From the NCBI RefSeq assembly GCF_018882245.1, contig NZ_JACVOV010000001.1, positions 186,001-250,000 of the forward strand: a stretch of DNA of 64,000 nucleotides, in the 5' to 3' direction. Positions within the stretch are counted from its first letter, which is position 1, and each line of letters begins with the position of its first letter. A model generated the notes under the pieces. The model was not told the DNA's origin and did not search any database. It saw nothing but the letters and a program-made list of their open reading frames with translations. The position numbers were made by a program, and so were the translations under genes. Source of the stretch: Polynucleobacter sp. AP-Capit-er-40B-B4. GTDB lineage: Bacteria > Pseudomonadota > Gammaproteobacteria > Burkholderiales > Burkholderiaceae. This document shows, in pieces, positions 49,578 to 58,881 of the stretch.

Positions 49578-52500
49578 TTATATATTTTGGGTTGCAGTTA
49601 AGGCGCGACCTCTAAACCAGCTATAAATAACTGGCAAAACCAATAATGTCAGGATGATTGTAGAAACCATGCCGCCAACAATTACCAACGCCAAAGGTCG
49701 TTGAGCTTCAGATCCAATCGAATGAGATAAAGCTGCGGGTAATAAACCTAAGCCCGCAAGAATGGCCGTCATCAATACTGGTCGTACGCGTAGTGCAGCA
49801 CCATCGACCATTACGTCCTTCATCTCGCCATGCTCAGTAGCAGTGGTTTTATTGATAAAGGAGATTAAAATTACACCATCCTGGATCGCAATGCCAAAGA
49901 GAGATAAAAATCCGAAGAATGCCGAGATACTCAAGGTCTCACCTGCTAAATGCAAAGCTATCACACCACCAATAGCAGCAAATGGCACGTTGATCATCAC
50001 AATAAATGCATCACGGAAATTTCCAAAGGCACTGACGAGGAGTAAAAATATTCCCGTCAAAGCCAATGGGACAATTACCATTAACTTTTTGTGAGCTTGC
50101 TTCATTTGATTGAATTGACCATCCCAGCTGATTGAGTAATTTGGTGGCAATGTAATGTTTTTCTCCACCAGAAATTGCGCATCCTCGACAGCGCTACCCA
50201 AATCACGATTACGAACACTAAACTTGATCGCAATATAGCGCTTACCTGCTTCCCGATAGATGAAGAACGGCCCATCCGTTAAGCGAACTGAAGCAACCAT
50301 TGACAAAGGAATCTTTGAACCGTCTGGCGAGTCTACAAGCAAGCGGCCAATGTCAGCAACGTCGTTACGACTGCCTTCGTTTAGTCGGACGGCAATACCA
50401 AAAGTTTTTTCATCTTCAAGTAGATTAGTGACTGCAGCTCCACCAATAGAGTTAGCAACGATTGTTTGTATATCACTTACATTTATGCCGTAACGTGATG
50501 CACGCTCGCGATCAATCTGAATATTGAGAGTCGGCTGACCTAACTCTTTCAGAATACCCTCATCAGCAACGCCTCGGACCTTTTTAAGCTGATCAATTAC
50601 CTCATGTGCCTTCTGATCTAAAACTTCTAAGTCAGCACCATAAATTTTTACCGAGTTTTCTCCTTTTACACCCGATAGGGCCTCATTCACGTTATCCTCA
50701 ATATACTGAGAGAAGCTATAAGTTATGCCGGGTATGGTATTAAGCTCCCTCTCTAACTGGGCAATGAGTTGCTTCTTAGAGCTACCATCGGGCATTCTAT
50801 CTGGGCTCTTTAAGTAAAGCCCATACTCTTGGTTGAATACTCCAGTTGAATCGGTGCCGTCATCAGGACGTCCAATTTGAGCGGCAACCTTATCAATCTC
50901 TGGACGAGCCATAAATTTTTCGCGCAATTGATTTGCAATTTTAATTGAGTAATCTAAATCTACTGTATTAGGTAGAGTAACCCGTAACCAGATGTTGTTT
51001 TCCTCTAACGTTGGTAAAAAAGCGGTTCCTAGACGCGTCATACTTAATAATGTAAGAGCAAGCACAAACACCGTTACAGAGAAGACCGTCAAGGGGCGAT
51101 CCATCAACCTGCGCAACAACGGCTTATAGCTAGCAATAAGGTTTGTAATGAATTTTGGAGGTTTATGTTGAATACTTTCACCAAAAACTAAAGAAATCAT
51201 TGCGGGTAAAAAAGTTAAGCTCAATATCATGGCCGCAAGTAAAGCAAAACCCATCGTAAATGCCATTGGCCTGAAGATAATTCCTTCTACTCCACCCATG
51301 AAAAATAATGGTGAGTAAGCAACAATGATGATGCCGGTCGAATAAATCATCGCGCGCTGCACCTCGCTTGTCGCGAGAATAATGCTTTGATTAAGGCGTT
51401 TGCCACCCTCTTCCAGATGGCGCATTACGTTTTCACACAATATAACTGCTGCATCCACAATCACGCCAAAGTCAATTGCGCCTAAGGAAATTAAATTCGC
51501 TGGCACACTCCATAAATGCATCTGTATAAACGAAACGCAAAGGGAAAGCGGAATGATTGCAGCCACCACTGCAGCAGCCCTAAGATTACCTAGAAATAAA
51601 TACAAGACAACCGTAACTAAAAGCATCCCAATAATAAGGGTGTGCTTAACCGTGCCAATCGTAATATCCAACAATGCCTGACGATCATAGAATGGTTTTA
51701 CCTCGATGCCAGGAGGCAATACATGCTTATTAATATTTTCAATCGTAGAGCGAACACGAGCCAAAACCTCAGTGGCATTTTCGCCGCGACGTAAATATAT
51801 TATTCCCTCTACAGAGTCTGGGTTTTCATTAAATTGAAATAAACCTAAGCGTGGCGCATTACTAATTTCAACTCGAGCTACATCACCAATACGAATGGGT
51901 ACGCCTTTATTATTTGCAATAACAACTTGCTTAATGTCATCGATAGTTTTTAGTAATCCAACACCGCGCACCACAAACTGCTGCTCGCCAGTTGGAAGCA
52001 AGCCTCCACCAGCATTAGAATTTGCGTTTGTTAACGCATCTATCAGCTGATTTACAGATACACCTTTAGCCTGCAAACTTTCTGGGCTAACAATTACTTG
52101 GTACTGACGTACCTTGCCACCAAAAGATGAAATATCCGCCACACCTGGAGTTTGTTTGAGCTCCTTATATATTTCGTAATTCTGTAATGTTTTTAATCTG
52201 GTTGGGGATGCGTAGTCTGACCTAACTTCGTAACGCATTATTTCACCAATCGCATCAGAATCAGGGCTAACGCTTGATGTGACACCAGGCGGAAAATTGA
52301 CGCTACTTAGGTTGGTAATAAATACCTGACGAGCCTTAAATGGGTCTGTTGTCTCTGTGAATTTAAGTGTAACAACTGAAAGGCCAAATAAAGATACCGA
52401 GCGGAAAGCTTGCAAACCCGGGATACCAGCTAATGCATTCTCAACCGGAATAGTGACCTGCTGCTCTACCTCGGTAGTACTTCTTCCAGGCCACTGAGAA

Positions 52501-52655
52501 ATTGCTTGAATTGTTAATGGCGCAACGCCAGGATAAGGCTGGATTGGTAACTTACTCAAACTAAATGCACCCAAACCAAGCAAAATGATCGAGGCAAATA
52601 TGACGAGTACGCGCTTCTCAACGACCCCTCGAATGAAGGAGGTGAAAACGCTCAC
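49578..52655 (-). CDS. RND heavy-metal efflux pump inner-membrane transporter (CzcA/CnrA-like)
   Basis: Proton-driven RND pump of 1025 residues with twelve membrane helices and two large periplasmic loops. The TM4 motif DFGVIVDAAV (D395 and D401) is of the HME class that exports divalent metals (Co, Zn, Cd, Ni); the CusA class for monovalent metals has no Asp-Phe-Gly here. Substrate ions are inferred from this motif only. It lies one base from the adaptor gene and then surE follows. It pairs with a TolC-type channel, giving a complete tripartite system. Confidence 0.88.
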   Translation of the reverse strand: MSVFTSFIRGVVEKRVLVIFASIILLGLGAFSLSKLPIQPYPGVAPLTIQAISQWPGRSTTEVEQQVTIPVENALAGIPGLQAFRSVSLFGLSVVTLKFTETTDPFKARQVFITNLSSVNFPPGVTSSVSPDSDAIGEIMRYEVRSDYASPTRLKTLQNYEIYKELKQTPGVADISSFGGKVRQYQVIVSPESLQAKGVSVNQLIDALTNANSNAGGGLLPTGEQQFVVRGVGLLKTIDDIKQVVIANNKGVPIRIGDVARVEISNAPRLGLFQFNENPDSVEGIIYLRRGENATEVLARVRSTIENINKHVLPPGIEVKPFYDRQALLDITIGTVKHTLIIGMLLVTVVLYLFLGNLRAAAVVAAIIPLSLCVSFIQMHLWSVPANLISLGAIDFGVIVDAAVILCENVMRHLEEGGKRLNQSIILATSEVQRAMIYSTGIIIVAYSPLFFMGGVEGIIFRPMAFTMGFALLAAMILSLTFLPAMISLVFGESIQHKPPKFITNLIASYKPLLRRLMDRPLTVFSVTVFVLALTLLSMTRLGTAFLPTLEENNIWLRVTLPNTVDLDYSIKIANQLREKFMARPEIDKVAAQIGRPDDGTDSTGVFNQEYGLYLKSPDRMPDGSSKKQLIAQLERELNTIPGITYSFSQYIEDNVNEALSGVKGENSVKIYGADLEVLDQKAHEVIDQLKKVRGVADEGILKELGQPTLNIQIDRERASRYGINVSDIQTIVANSIGGAAVTNLLEDEKTFGIAVRLNEGSRNDVADIGRLLVDSPDGSKIPLSMVASVRLTDGPFFIYREAGKRYIAIKFSVRNRDLGSAVEDAQFLVEKNITLPPNYSISWDGQFNQMKQAHKKLMVIVPLALTGIFLLLVSAFGNFRDAFIVMINVPFAAIGGVIALHLAGETLSISAFFGFLSLFGIAIQDGVILISFINKTTATEHGEMKDVMVDGAALRVRPVLMTAILAGLGLLPAALSHSIGSEAQRPLALVIVGGMVSTIILTLLVLPVIYSWFRGRALTATQNI

Positions 52656-53927
52656 TTAGTCCTCCTGCTTTGCAAAACGATCGTTTAACAAAACCGCGCC
52701 TTGGGCCAATATCTGCCAGCCCTGCTCTATACCTTCCGTAATTGCAAAGCTCTTACTATTGAGGTCATATCCCTTAACAGGCACACGACGATATTTTTCA
52801 GGACCAACTTTTATGATTGCATAACGAGTTTCGCGAACCCGAACTATCGCAGTCTGAGGCACCACAACCGCATCAGCCATACCTGTGGTTAATAATGCAG
52901 AGGCGTACATATCAGGACGCAAAAGATCATCGGTATTTTCTACATCGGCACGAATCAGTAATGCACGTGTCTGAGGATCAACAGCTGGAGCAATGTAATT
53001 AGCATAAGCTACGAATTGTTTTTCGGGATATGCCTCAAGCGTCAAGATCATTTTCTGGCCTTGCTTAATCATATGGAAGTCTTGTTCGAATACATTACCC
53101 AAGAACCAAAGTTGTTTAGGATCTGCAAGAGTAGCAATGACATCACCCGAGCTCACAGCAGAACCTGGCTCGACATTCCTCTTGACCACAACCCCTTTTA
53201 AAGGGGAGCGCATGATTAAGTTATTAGTTGTCTTACCCGTAGTTTCAATACTCTTAATATCGCCCTCACCAGCACCTAGATTTCTCATGCGGTTAGCGGC
53301 TGCTTGTTGGGTAATACGTGCATCACCCAATAAGTCGCTCATTGATTTGTTTGCCTCGAGAACCTTGGCAGTTTTTGACGACAGCAGATACTCTTGCTGG
53401 GCAGATAAAAATTCTGGGCTATACATCTCCACAATTGGTGAACCAATATCGACTTGAGCGCCATCGAAAGCATAGATTCGCTCTACTCGGCCTGGCGCAC
53501 GAGCTGAAAGTACCTTAGATTTTTCTGCATTAAATGCCAAGCGTCCTGGCACTTTGATATCAACGGGAACTTGAACTTTTTCAGCAGATTGAAAAATATA
53601 AATTTCTGGGTTTAACTGAATCCCCGGGAGAGTTAATTCAAGTACACCACTTTTTTGAACCTTTAACTCCTTGCCACTTGACTCGTACTTCACTGCACGA
53701 TTTACATTAGTTAAGCGCCCAACTACGATGCCTACAGAAAGAATGGCAAAAGCAAAAGCAGCCAGACGAACGCGGTAACGATTCTGCGGCGATAGATTCC
53801 AATACAAACCCGCTAAGCCGGCAGCAGCAACTTTTGCATGGTGCGTGCCGTGATGTGCACCCTTATGCAGAATAGGCTTGGCCTTATCAGCTAATTGTTT
53901 TAGAAACGAAAGAATTTTGTCTTTCAA
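52656..53927 (-). CDS. RND periplasmic adaptor with a His-rich cytoplasmic N-tail
   Basis: Membrane-fusion protein of 423 residues: a cytoplasmic start (~1-50), one membrane helix (~53-72), then the beta-barrel, lipoyl and hairpin domains (e.g. SAQQEYLLSSKTAKVLEANKSM, NRMRNLGAGEGDIKS, FEQDFHMIKQGQK). The N-tail contains His21, 25, 26, 29 and 30 in HKGAHHGTHHAK, unusual because most adaptors start with a short leader. Metal binding by this tail is a guess. It sits one base from the pump gene and nine bases from the TolC-type gene. Confidence 0.87.
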   Translation of the reverse strand: MKDKILSFLKQLADKAKPILHKGAHHGTHHAKVAAAGLAGLYWNLSPQNRYRVRLAAFAFAILSVGIVVGRLTNVNRAVKYESSGKELKVQKSGVLELTLPGIQLNPEIYIFQSAEKVQVPVDIKVPGRLAFNAEKSKVLSARAPGRVERIYAFDGAQVDIGSPIVEMYSPEFLSAQQEYLLSSKTAKVLEANKSMSDLLGDARITQQAAANRMRNLGAGEGDIKSIETTGKTTNNLIMRSPLKGVVVKRNVEPGSAVSSGDVIATLADPKQLWFLGNVFEQDFHMIKQGQKMILTLEAYPEKQFVAYANYIAPAVDPQTRALLIRADVENTDDLLRPDMYASALLTTGMADAVVVPQTAIVRVRETRYAIIKVGPEKYRRVPVKGYDLNSKSFAITEGIEQGWQILAQGAVLLNDRFAKQED

Positions 53928-53936
53928 AACTGCTCC

Positions 53937-55487
53937 TTAAAAGGGTTCTTTGCCCGCTGAAACCATCAATACCGCCTGCGTTTGCAGTAGATTGCTCTCG
54001 GCTTGAGCCAATGCAATCTCCAAGTTACGCAATTGGGTTTGCGCAGTCAATAAATCATTAAAGCCTTGGCCATTATTTGAATACTGAGTCAGACCTACCT
54101 TGTAAGCAGCATCAGCTTGCGGCACTTGGCGTTCTTTCAAAAACTGGGTTTGATTCTTGGCTTGCTCGTAAGCAGCGTAGGCCGTATTAACAGCTAAGAC
54201 GATTTGTTGGCGATTGGAAATATTACCCGCCTCAGCTGCAGCTTGATTACGCTGCGCTTGCTCTACTCCGTATTTCTCTTTAGTGAAGAAGTACAGTGGA
54301 ATAATCAAATCCAATTCAAACTGATAAAACAACGCGCCATTATTTGCGGAGAATGGTCCACGCGGCGTATAGGATGAGCCAATTACCTGAAAGTCTGGCA
54401 AATAAGCTTTTTTTGCCAAATCCACACCTTTACGAGCAGCATCCAATTGCAATGCTGAGCTCTTTAAAGATGGATGACTACTTTCTGCGTAATCCTCTAA
54501 CTCAATTAAGGTTGGTACACCACTCATAGCGCGACGCACATCTCCACGCAGTACTAATTTTTCACGAGAGTGACGGCCAACCAAAGTGTTGATGCTATTC
54601 AATGCCACGTTGAGCTGACGCTCTACATTGAATTGGTCTGCTTGAGCAGCACTCTGCGCCACTTGGGCATTCAGATATTCAACATACGCTGCTGCGTTAT
54701 TGGCATATCGCGCCTTCGCTACATTCTTAATCATCTCTAAGCGAATAACAGATTCCTTGAGAACTACCAATTGCTTTTGTGAAGACAAGGCACTGTAGTA
54801 CAAGGTTGAAAGCTGAGCGCCCAATTGCAGGTAGGTAGACTCTGAGTTTGCTAGCAAGGCTTCAGCGTTGGTATCAGCAATATCAGCAGCAAGACTCTTC
54901 TTGCCGGGAAACTGAAAAGGTTGAGCTACTGAAATAGAGTTATTACTACTAATGCCGCCGGGGTATTGCTGTGATGGTGCATTTGCTCCACCTAATGCAA
55001 ATGGCGAGTTCGCTGGCATGCCGGACCAGACCAACCCCACTTGCGGGTTAGCCGGAGCATTAATCTGCGGAACAGTGGCTTTGGCAGACAAATATGATTC
55101 ACGCAATGAAGATAGCTGTGGATTATTCAACTTGAGCTCATTCCATAGCTGACGTAAATCCATCTCCGTCGGGCCAGATGAAATTGGCTTGGTGTAAATC
55201 TTTGGAGTATTCGCCTTAGTTACCGGAGCAAATAATTCTGCTGCCTTTGAGCTTGAGCCCAGTGGCGGATCCTGCACTGCTAGTTGTGCACCTATTGATG
55301 GCGGCGCAGCTAAAGATGTATCGCCAGACTGAACGGTAACGCTTGCTGGGGCATTACTCTGGGATGACTGAGCCAAGACTGAAAACGGAGAGAGGGAAGC
55401 GCAAAGAGCACATGCAAATACCGCAAATGCATTCTTGCTTTTGAGCGGTTTAACTGCGCTAGTTGTATGGTTGCCAAGAATCAACAA
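53937..55487 (-). CDS. TolC-type outer-membrane efflux channel of the RND set
   Basis: Two OEP repeats with a signal peptide ending at VLAQ and long helical periplasmic stretches (e.g. TVPQINAPANPQVGLVWSG, NTAYAAYEQAKNQTQFLKER). 516 residues. The start is a TTG at 55487 with AGAGG eight bases upstream; no other start is in frame nearby. It is the first of the three pump genes and has its own predicted promoter (55579-55606), separate from the porin gene upstream. Confidence 0.85.
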   Translation of the reverse strand: MLILGNHTTSAVKPLKSKNAFAVFACALCASLSPFSVLAQSSQSNAPASVTVQSGDTSLAAPPSIGAQLAVQDPPLGSSSKAAELFAPVTKANTPKIYTKPISSGPTEMDLRQLWNELKLNNPQLSSLRESYLSAKATVPQINAPANPQVGLVWSGMPANSPFALGGANAPSQQYPGGISSNNSISVAQPFQFPGKKSLAADIADTNAEALLANSESTYLQLGAQLSTLYYSALSSQKQLVVLKESVIRLEMIKNVAKARYANNAAAYVEYLNAQVAQSAAQADQFNVERQLNVALNSINTLVGRHSREKLVLRGDVRRAMSGVPTLIELEDYAESSHPSLKSSALQLDAARKGVDLAKKAYLPDFQVIGSSYTPRGPFSANNGALFYQFELDLIIPLYFFTKEKYGVEQAQRNQAAAEAGNISNRQQIVLAVNTAYAAYEQAKNQTQFLKERQVPQADAAYKVGLTQYSNNGQGFNDLLTAQTQLRNLEIALAQAESNLLQTQAVLMVSAGKEPF

Positions 55488-55578
55488 ATGCCACTGCCTC
55501 TAAATCAATTTATGCTGTTTTTATAGCCCCAGATGGAGATTTAGATCTAATCCAAGCCCATTTAAGGGGGTTTTAAGG

Positions 55579-55606
55579 ATTATAGGGGACAAAAGTCAAA
55601 AGTCGA
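55579..55606 (-). promoter_or_regulatory. Predicted sigma70 promoter of the RND operon
   Basis: -10 TATAAT at 55584-55579 and -35 TCGACT (four of six) at 55606-55601 with a 16-base spacer. A short direct repeat GACTTTT-GACTTTT lies over the -35 region, a possible regulator site. The start of transcription would be about 55572, about 85 bases before the TTG. Confidence 0.5.
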
Positions 55607-55671
55607 ATTATTTGGGTTCTCTATCCCATTGATTTTAAAGATAAAAATTATCACTAAAGTCAGCAAACCCC

Positions 55672-57087
55672 TTAAAACTCGGCATGAATCCTAAAAGACA
55701 GGATATTCACTGGCCCACGAGCAGCGTTATAGGCTGGGTTATTAATGTGCTGGAAGTTCAAACCCGCCAAGACATTCTTGATAACAGTGGCGTTGTAATA
55801 CACCTCCCCGATTCGCTCCGGACGATAAGAAATCGTCTGACCAGGGCCGGCATAGTCACCAATAAAGTAAGACACGCCACCAGCTTGCAAATAGCTCTTG
55901 CGATAGCTAGATAAACCGTTTTGCATCATCGATATACCAACCGTATCTTTAGGGCGACTCCAACTTGTACCATTTAAACCCATACCTACTGATAGCGAGT
56001 TATCTGCTTCAGTAAACGACATCGTTTCAGTGTGGCCATCAGAAGTAAAAGCGCGGCCATAGATACCCAAGTCTTTTGTTAATGCTTGTTCGCCATTAAT
56101 ACCAACACCGGTTTTGTATTGGTAATTGGCGCGCACATTATTAATTGCCTGTGTACCTTGCGCGTTATTAGCAACAACATAATTTGTTGCATCCTGAAAG
56201 CGCGCTAAGATCATTTTGTTGCGATAAGCAAGCACACTCACCTTACCTGGTAAGTCAGCAATGTGATGTTGGCGCTCCACTTCAATTTGATCACCATAAG
56301 TATTAAATATTTGCCAATTTAAATCACGGCCATTAGGGTTCTTTGGAGCAAGCATGCGAGAGGCTCTCATGACCCAATTACTGAGATACCATTCACCCGC
56401 CAAGCCAGTACTATAGCCGCGCGCGTCTGCCGCGTAGTCATAGGCTAGATAGGTCATGTTGCCCCAGTTCATGAACTGAATACGGGGGTCTTTTGCATAA
56501 CGACTATCATCAAAAATATCTAAAGTAGAAAACTGTCCAGCAGTGACCACTACACGATTACTGCTAACAGTTTGCGTGATTTGATTGGCTTCATTTTCAA
56601 GCACAACTTTCTCACCCTCTTGATTAATCGTTTGACGCAGGAATGCACGTACTGAATAAAACTTGGCCTGTGCACCATTTGCTTTAGTAGCCTCACCGTT
56701 TGTAAATCCACCCAAACCAGAGAGATCTGAAAATGGCACGCCAGATACCACCTCTGGATTGAAGTACACATCCGTATTTGGGGCTAAGCGCGCACCTAAG
56801 AACAAAGTTCCTGACCAGGTATAGCTCATCGACTTCAATGAGGACAGACTATTTGCCCCAGAGTAGCTAGAAGTGAAGTTGTTGTAACGCTGATTGATAT
56901 AAGTTGTTTGGCCATGAACATTTACGGGCAAACCAAAAAGCGTTCCTTCGGTAGGCAAACCATCAATAGGTGATGCAAAACTTGCAATTTGATCCGAGCC
57001 AGATCCTGCCTTCTGCGCAAATGCAGTTGCTCCGAAAAACGTGCAGATCATGCTCAACAGGAGGAGTAGATAAATCTTGCGGGTCAT
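55672..57087 (-). CDS. OprB-like carbohydrate-selective porin
   Basis: Outer-membrane beta-barrel of 471 residues: signal peptide ending near ATAFAQ, then strands with alternating hydrophobic residues and a C-terminal end INPAYNAARGPVNILSFRIHAEF with the terminal Phe of outer-membrane proteins and the OprB-type NPAYNAxRGPV block. OprB porins admit sugars, but in this position, ahead of an RND set, its cargo is uncertain. The 199-bp gap upstream and 184-bp gap downstream suggest independent transcription. Confidence 0.72.
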   Translation of the reverse strand: MTRKIYLLLLLSMICTFFGATAFAQKAGSGSDQIASFASPIDGLPTEGTLFGLPVNVHGQTTYINQRYNNFTSSYSGANSLSSLKSMSYTWSGTLFLGARLAPNTDVYFNPEVVSGVPFSDLSGLGGFTNGEATKANGAQAKFYSVRAFLRQTINQEGEKVVLENEANQITQTVSSNRVVVTAGQFSTLDIFDDSRYAKDPRIQFMNWGNMTYLAYDYAADARGYSTGLAGEWYLSNWVMRASRMLAPKNPNGRDLNWQIFNTYGDQIEVERQHHIADLPGKVSVLAYRNKMILARFQDATNYVVANNAQGTQAINNVRANYQYKTGVGINGEQALTKDLGIYGRAFTSDGHTETMSFTEADNSLSVGMGLNGTSWSRPKDTVGISMMQNGLSSYRKSYLQAGGVSYFIGDYAGPGQTISYRPERIGEVYYNATVIKNVLAGLNFQHINNPAYNAARGPVNILSFRIHAEF

Positions 57088-57286
57088 TCACAATTTCTAG
57101 TTGGGATGCCAGTGCTATGCATTAGCAACATGCCGATGGGAAAAACGAGGCAAACACAGCTTGGAATTGAAGCCCAAGGGTGGTGCAGTCCAAATTATCC
57201 CCAAAAAGAGGCAATTTACCTAGTCTTTATGACGGCAATGTGAAAAATGGGCCACACATCACTACTAATAATGCAAGATTTAATGC

Positions 57287-57559
57287 CTAGCGCTTTAAAT
57301 CACGATAGAAATTTTCATGAACTCCATAACCCATCAATACTAGCTGAGCACCATCGAGGCTTACTGAATATGCCAACAGCATCTGTTGCTTCAGATGTCT
57401 AAATTTAATTACCTGAATACCCGATAGATCACCTTTTTTTGCCTCGCCTTTAAATGGCTCAGCCATGATTCTCTTCACTGCTCCATCAAGGGTCTTTTTT
57501 TCAGCAGGTGATATTTTCTTAATTGCCCTATCGAATCTAGGGGTTGTGGATACGATCAT
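57287..57559 (-). CDS. RelE/ParE-type toxin
   Basis: 90 residues with the RelE/ParE fold features: FDRAIKKISPAEKKTLDGAV helix, KKGDLSGIQVIKFRHLKQQMLLAYSV strands, and the terminal HENFYRDLKR. The toxin either cleaves mRNA in the ribosome (RelE-like) or poisons gyrase (ParE-like); sequence alone does not decide. The ATG overlaps the antitoxin stop by four bases. Confidence 0.85.
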   Translation of the reverse strand: MIVSTTPRFDRAIKKISPAEKKTLDGAVKRIMAEPFKGEAKKGDLSGIQVIKFRHLKQQMLLAYSVSLDGAQLVLMGYGVHENFYRDLKR

Positions 57560-57774
57560 CCGAATTTATACGGGTTGAGATTGCCGGCTTTTACCTCCTC
57601 AATGCTGACCAACATATCCTGGAGCATATGGATCGGGAGATCGGGATTCTCCTCCGCAACCTTACCTAAGCGAGCCCAATATTCTATTTGCTTCGGAATA
57701 GATCTATGCATCGCCTGTGCATAAGGCTTAGCATCTTCCACCAAAAGATCGGATAACTTAATGGCTATAGACAT
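57556..57774 (-). CDS. ParD-like antitoxin
   Basis: 72 residues starting MSIAIKLSDLLVEDAKPYAQAMHRSI, a short ribbon-helix-helix-like DNA-binding N-terminus of the ParD-like TA antitoxin group, and an IPKQIEYWARLGKVAEENPDLP extension that would wrap the toxin. It is the first gene of the pair and probably autoregulates through the palindrome at 57812-57834. The 38-bp leader contains a GGAGG site. Confidence 0.83.
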   Translation of the reverse strand: MSIAIKLSDLLVEDAKPYAQAMHRSIPKQIEYWARLGKVAEENPDLPIHMLQDMLVSIEEVKAGNLNPYKFG

Positions 57775-57794
57775 AATTGATCCTCCATCGAATG

Positions 57795-57834
57795 AGTGTC
57801 AATTTAACACGAAAGGTTGCAAATTGCAACCTTT
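57795..57834 (-). promoter_or_regulatory. Toxin-antitoxin promoter with a 23-bp palindromic operator
   Basis: An 11-bp inverted repeat with a single central base (AAAGGTTGCAA and TTGCAACCTTT, 57812-57834) covers a -35-like TTGCAA; with a 17-base spacer a -10-like TAAATT follows at about 57803-57798. An operator over the -35 is expected for TA autoregulation. It could instead act as the recR terminator hairpin, though it lacks a strong T run. Confidence 0.55.
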
Positions 57835-57863
57835 TAGGACTTTGGACAATAGGCGGTAAATGA

Positions 57864-58478
57864 CTATCGTCGGTCCATTAAGGCACGAGCTAGCGTGCCA
57901 GCGTCAACATACTCGAGCTCACCACCCACCGGAATGCCGCGCGCAATGCGAGTCACCTTGATGCCTTTAGATTTGAGAACCTCACCAATGTAATGGGCAG
58001 TTGCTTCGCCCTCACTGGTGAAGTTGGTGGCCAAGACCACCTCACGAATGGGTACACCGGTATCAGGAGTCTCAATACGATTGAGTAGGCGATCAAAGCC
58101 GATTTCATTTGGACCCATGCCATCGAGTGGTGAGAGGCGTCCCATCAATACAAAGTAATTGCCTTTGAAACTGAGGGTCTGCTCCACCATCACTTGATCA
58201 GCTGGCGTTTCCACAATGCAAAGAAGTGATGGGTCACGACGCTCATCAGAGCAAGTGCTGCAAATCTGTGTTTCTGAAAATGTATTGCAACGAGCACAGT
58301 GCCCTACCGTTTCAACCGCTTCGCCTAATGACTGAGCTAGTACAGCTGCGCCATTGCGATCATGCTGCAGTAGGTAGAACGCCATGCGCTGAGCAGACTT
58401 TGGACCTACTCCAGGAAGCACGCGCAAAGCCTCGATCAACCGACCGAGTGCGTCTTGAGGTGCCTCTATGCGTGCCAT
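57864..58478 (-). CDS. recR: Recombination mediator protein RecR
   Basis: Works with RecF and RecO to load RecA at gaps. N-terminal helix-hairpin-helix ([17 protein letters not shown]), zinc finger [16 protein letters not shown] (~57-72), Toprim domain with [12 protein letters not shown] and a C-terminal Walker B-like stretch. Length 204 is normal. It is 23 bases from ybaB, in the usual dnaX-ybaB-recR order. Confidence 0.97.
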   Translation of the reverse strand: MARIEAPQDALGRLIEALRVLPGVGPKSAQRMAFYLLQHDRNGAAVLAQSLGEAVETVGHCARCNTFSETQICSTCSDERRDPSLLCIVETPADQVMVEQTLSFKGNYFVLMGRLSPLDGMGPNEIGFDRLLNRIETPDTGVPIREVVLATNFTSEGEATAHYIGEVLKSKGIKVTRIARGIPVGGELEYVDAGTLARALMDRR

Positions 58479-58501
58479 TAAGAATTCAACTATTAATTAA
58501 G

Positions 58502-58825
58502 TTAGAAAGGCAACTTGAAGCCAGGAGGCATTGGCATACCAGCAGTGGCGCCAGACATCATCTGCGCACTAGCGGCCTCTACTTGCTTAAATGCTTCTGT
58601 ATAGGCAGTCACGATGAGGTCTTCCAACATCTCACGATCGTCCATTGCACCCGGATCAATCTGTACACGCTTCAGTTCGTATTTGCCAGAGATGGTTACC
58701 TTAACTAAGCCACCAGCCGCTTGGCCAGTCACTTCTAAAGCAGCCAGTTCGGCTTGCGCAGTCTTCATCTTCTCTTGCATCTGCTGAGCCTGTTTCATGA
58801 GGCCAGCAAGTCCACCTTTCATCAT
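58502..58825 (-). CDS. ybaB: YbaB/EbfC nucleoid-associated protein
   Basis: 107-residue DNA-binding protein that coats DNA and sits next to dnaX-recR. Starts MMKGGLAGLMKQAQQMQEKM, a long amphipathic helix of the family, then VKVTISGKYELKRVQIDPG and a final Met/Pro-rich tail (GMPMPPGFKLPF) common in betaproteobacteria. It starts 56 bases after the dnaX stop. Confidence 0.95.
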   Translation of the reverse strand: MMKGGLAGLMKQAQQMQEKMKTAQAELAALEVTGQAAGGLVKVTISGKYELKRVQIDPGAMDDREMLEDLIVTAYTEAFKQVEAASAQMMSGATAGMPMPPGFKLPF

Positions 58826-58881
58826 CGCTTCTTTTCCTTAATGACTCATTTATAGAGTGAAAATTAAATTTGGTTTTTTAT

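Noticed and set aside
57136..57248. A 37-codon plus-strand frame in the gap upstream of the porin gene
   Set aside because: No ribosome site and no hydrophobic or conserved pattern; lies across the region expected to hold the porin promoter.
58226..58708. A 160-codon plus-strand frame across recR-ybaB
   Set aside because: It crosses the intergenic gap of two well-identified minus-strand genes and has no family features.
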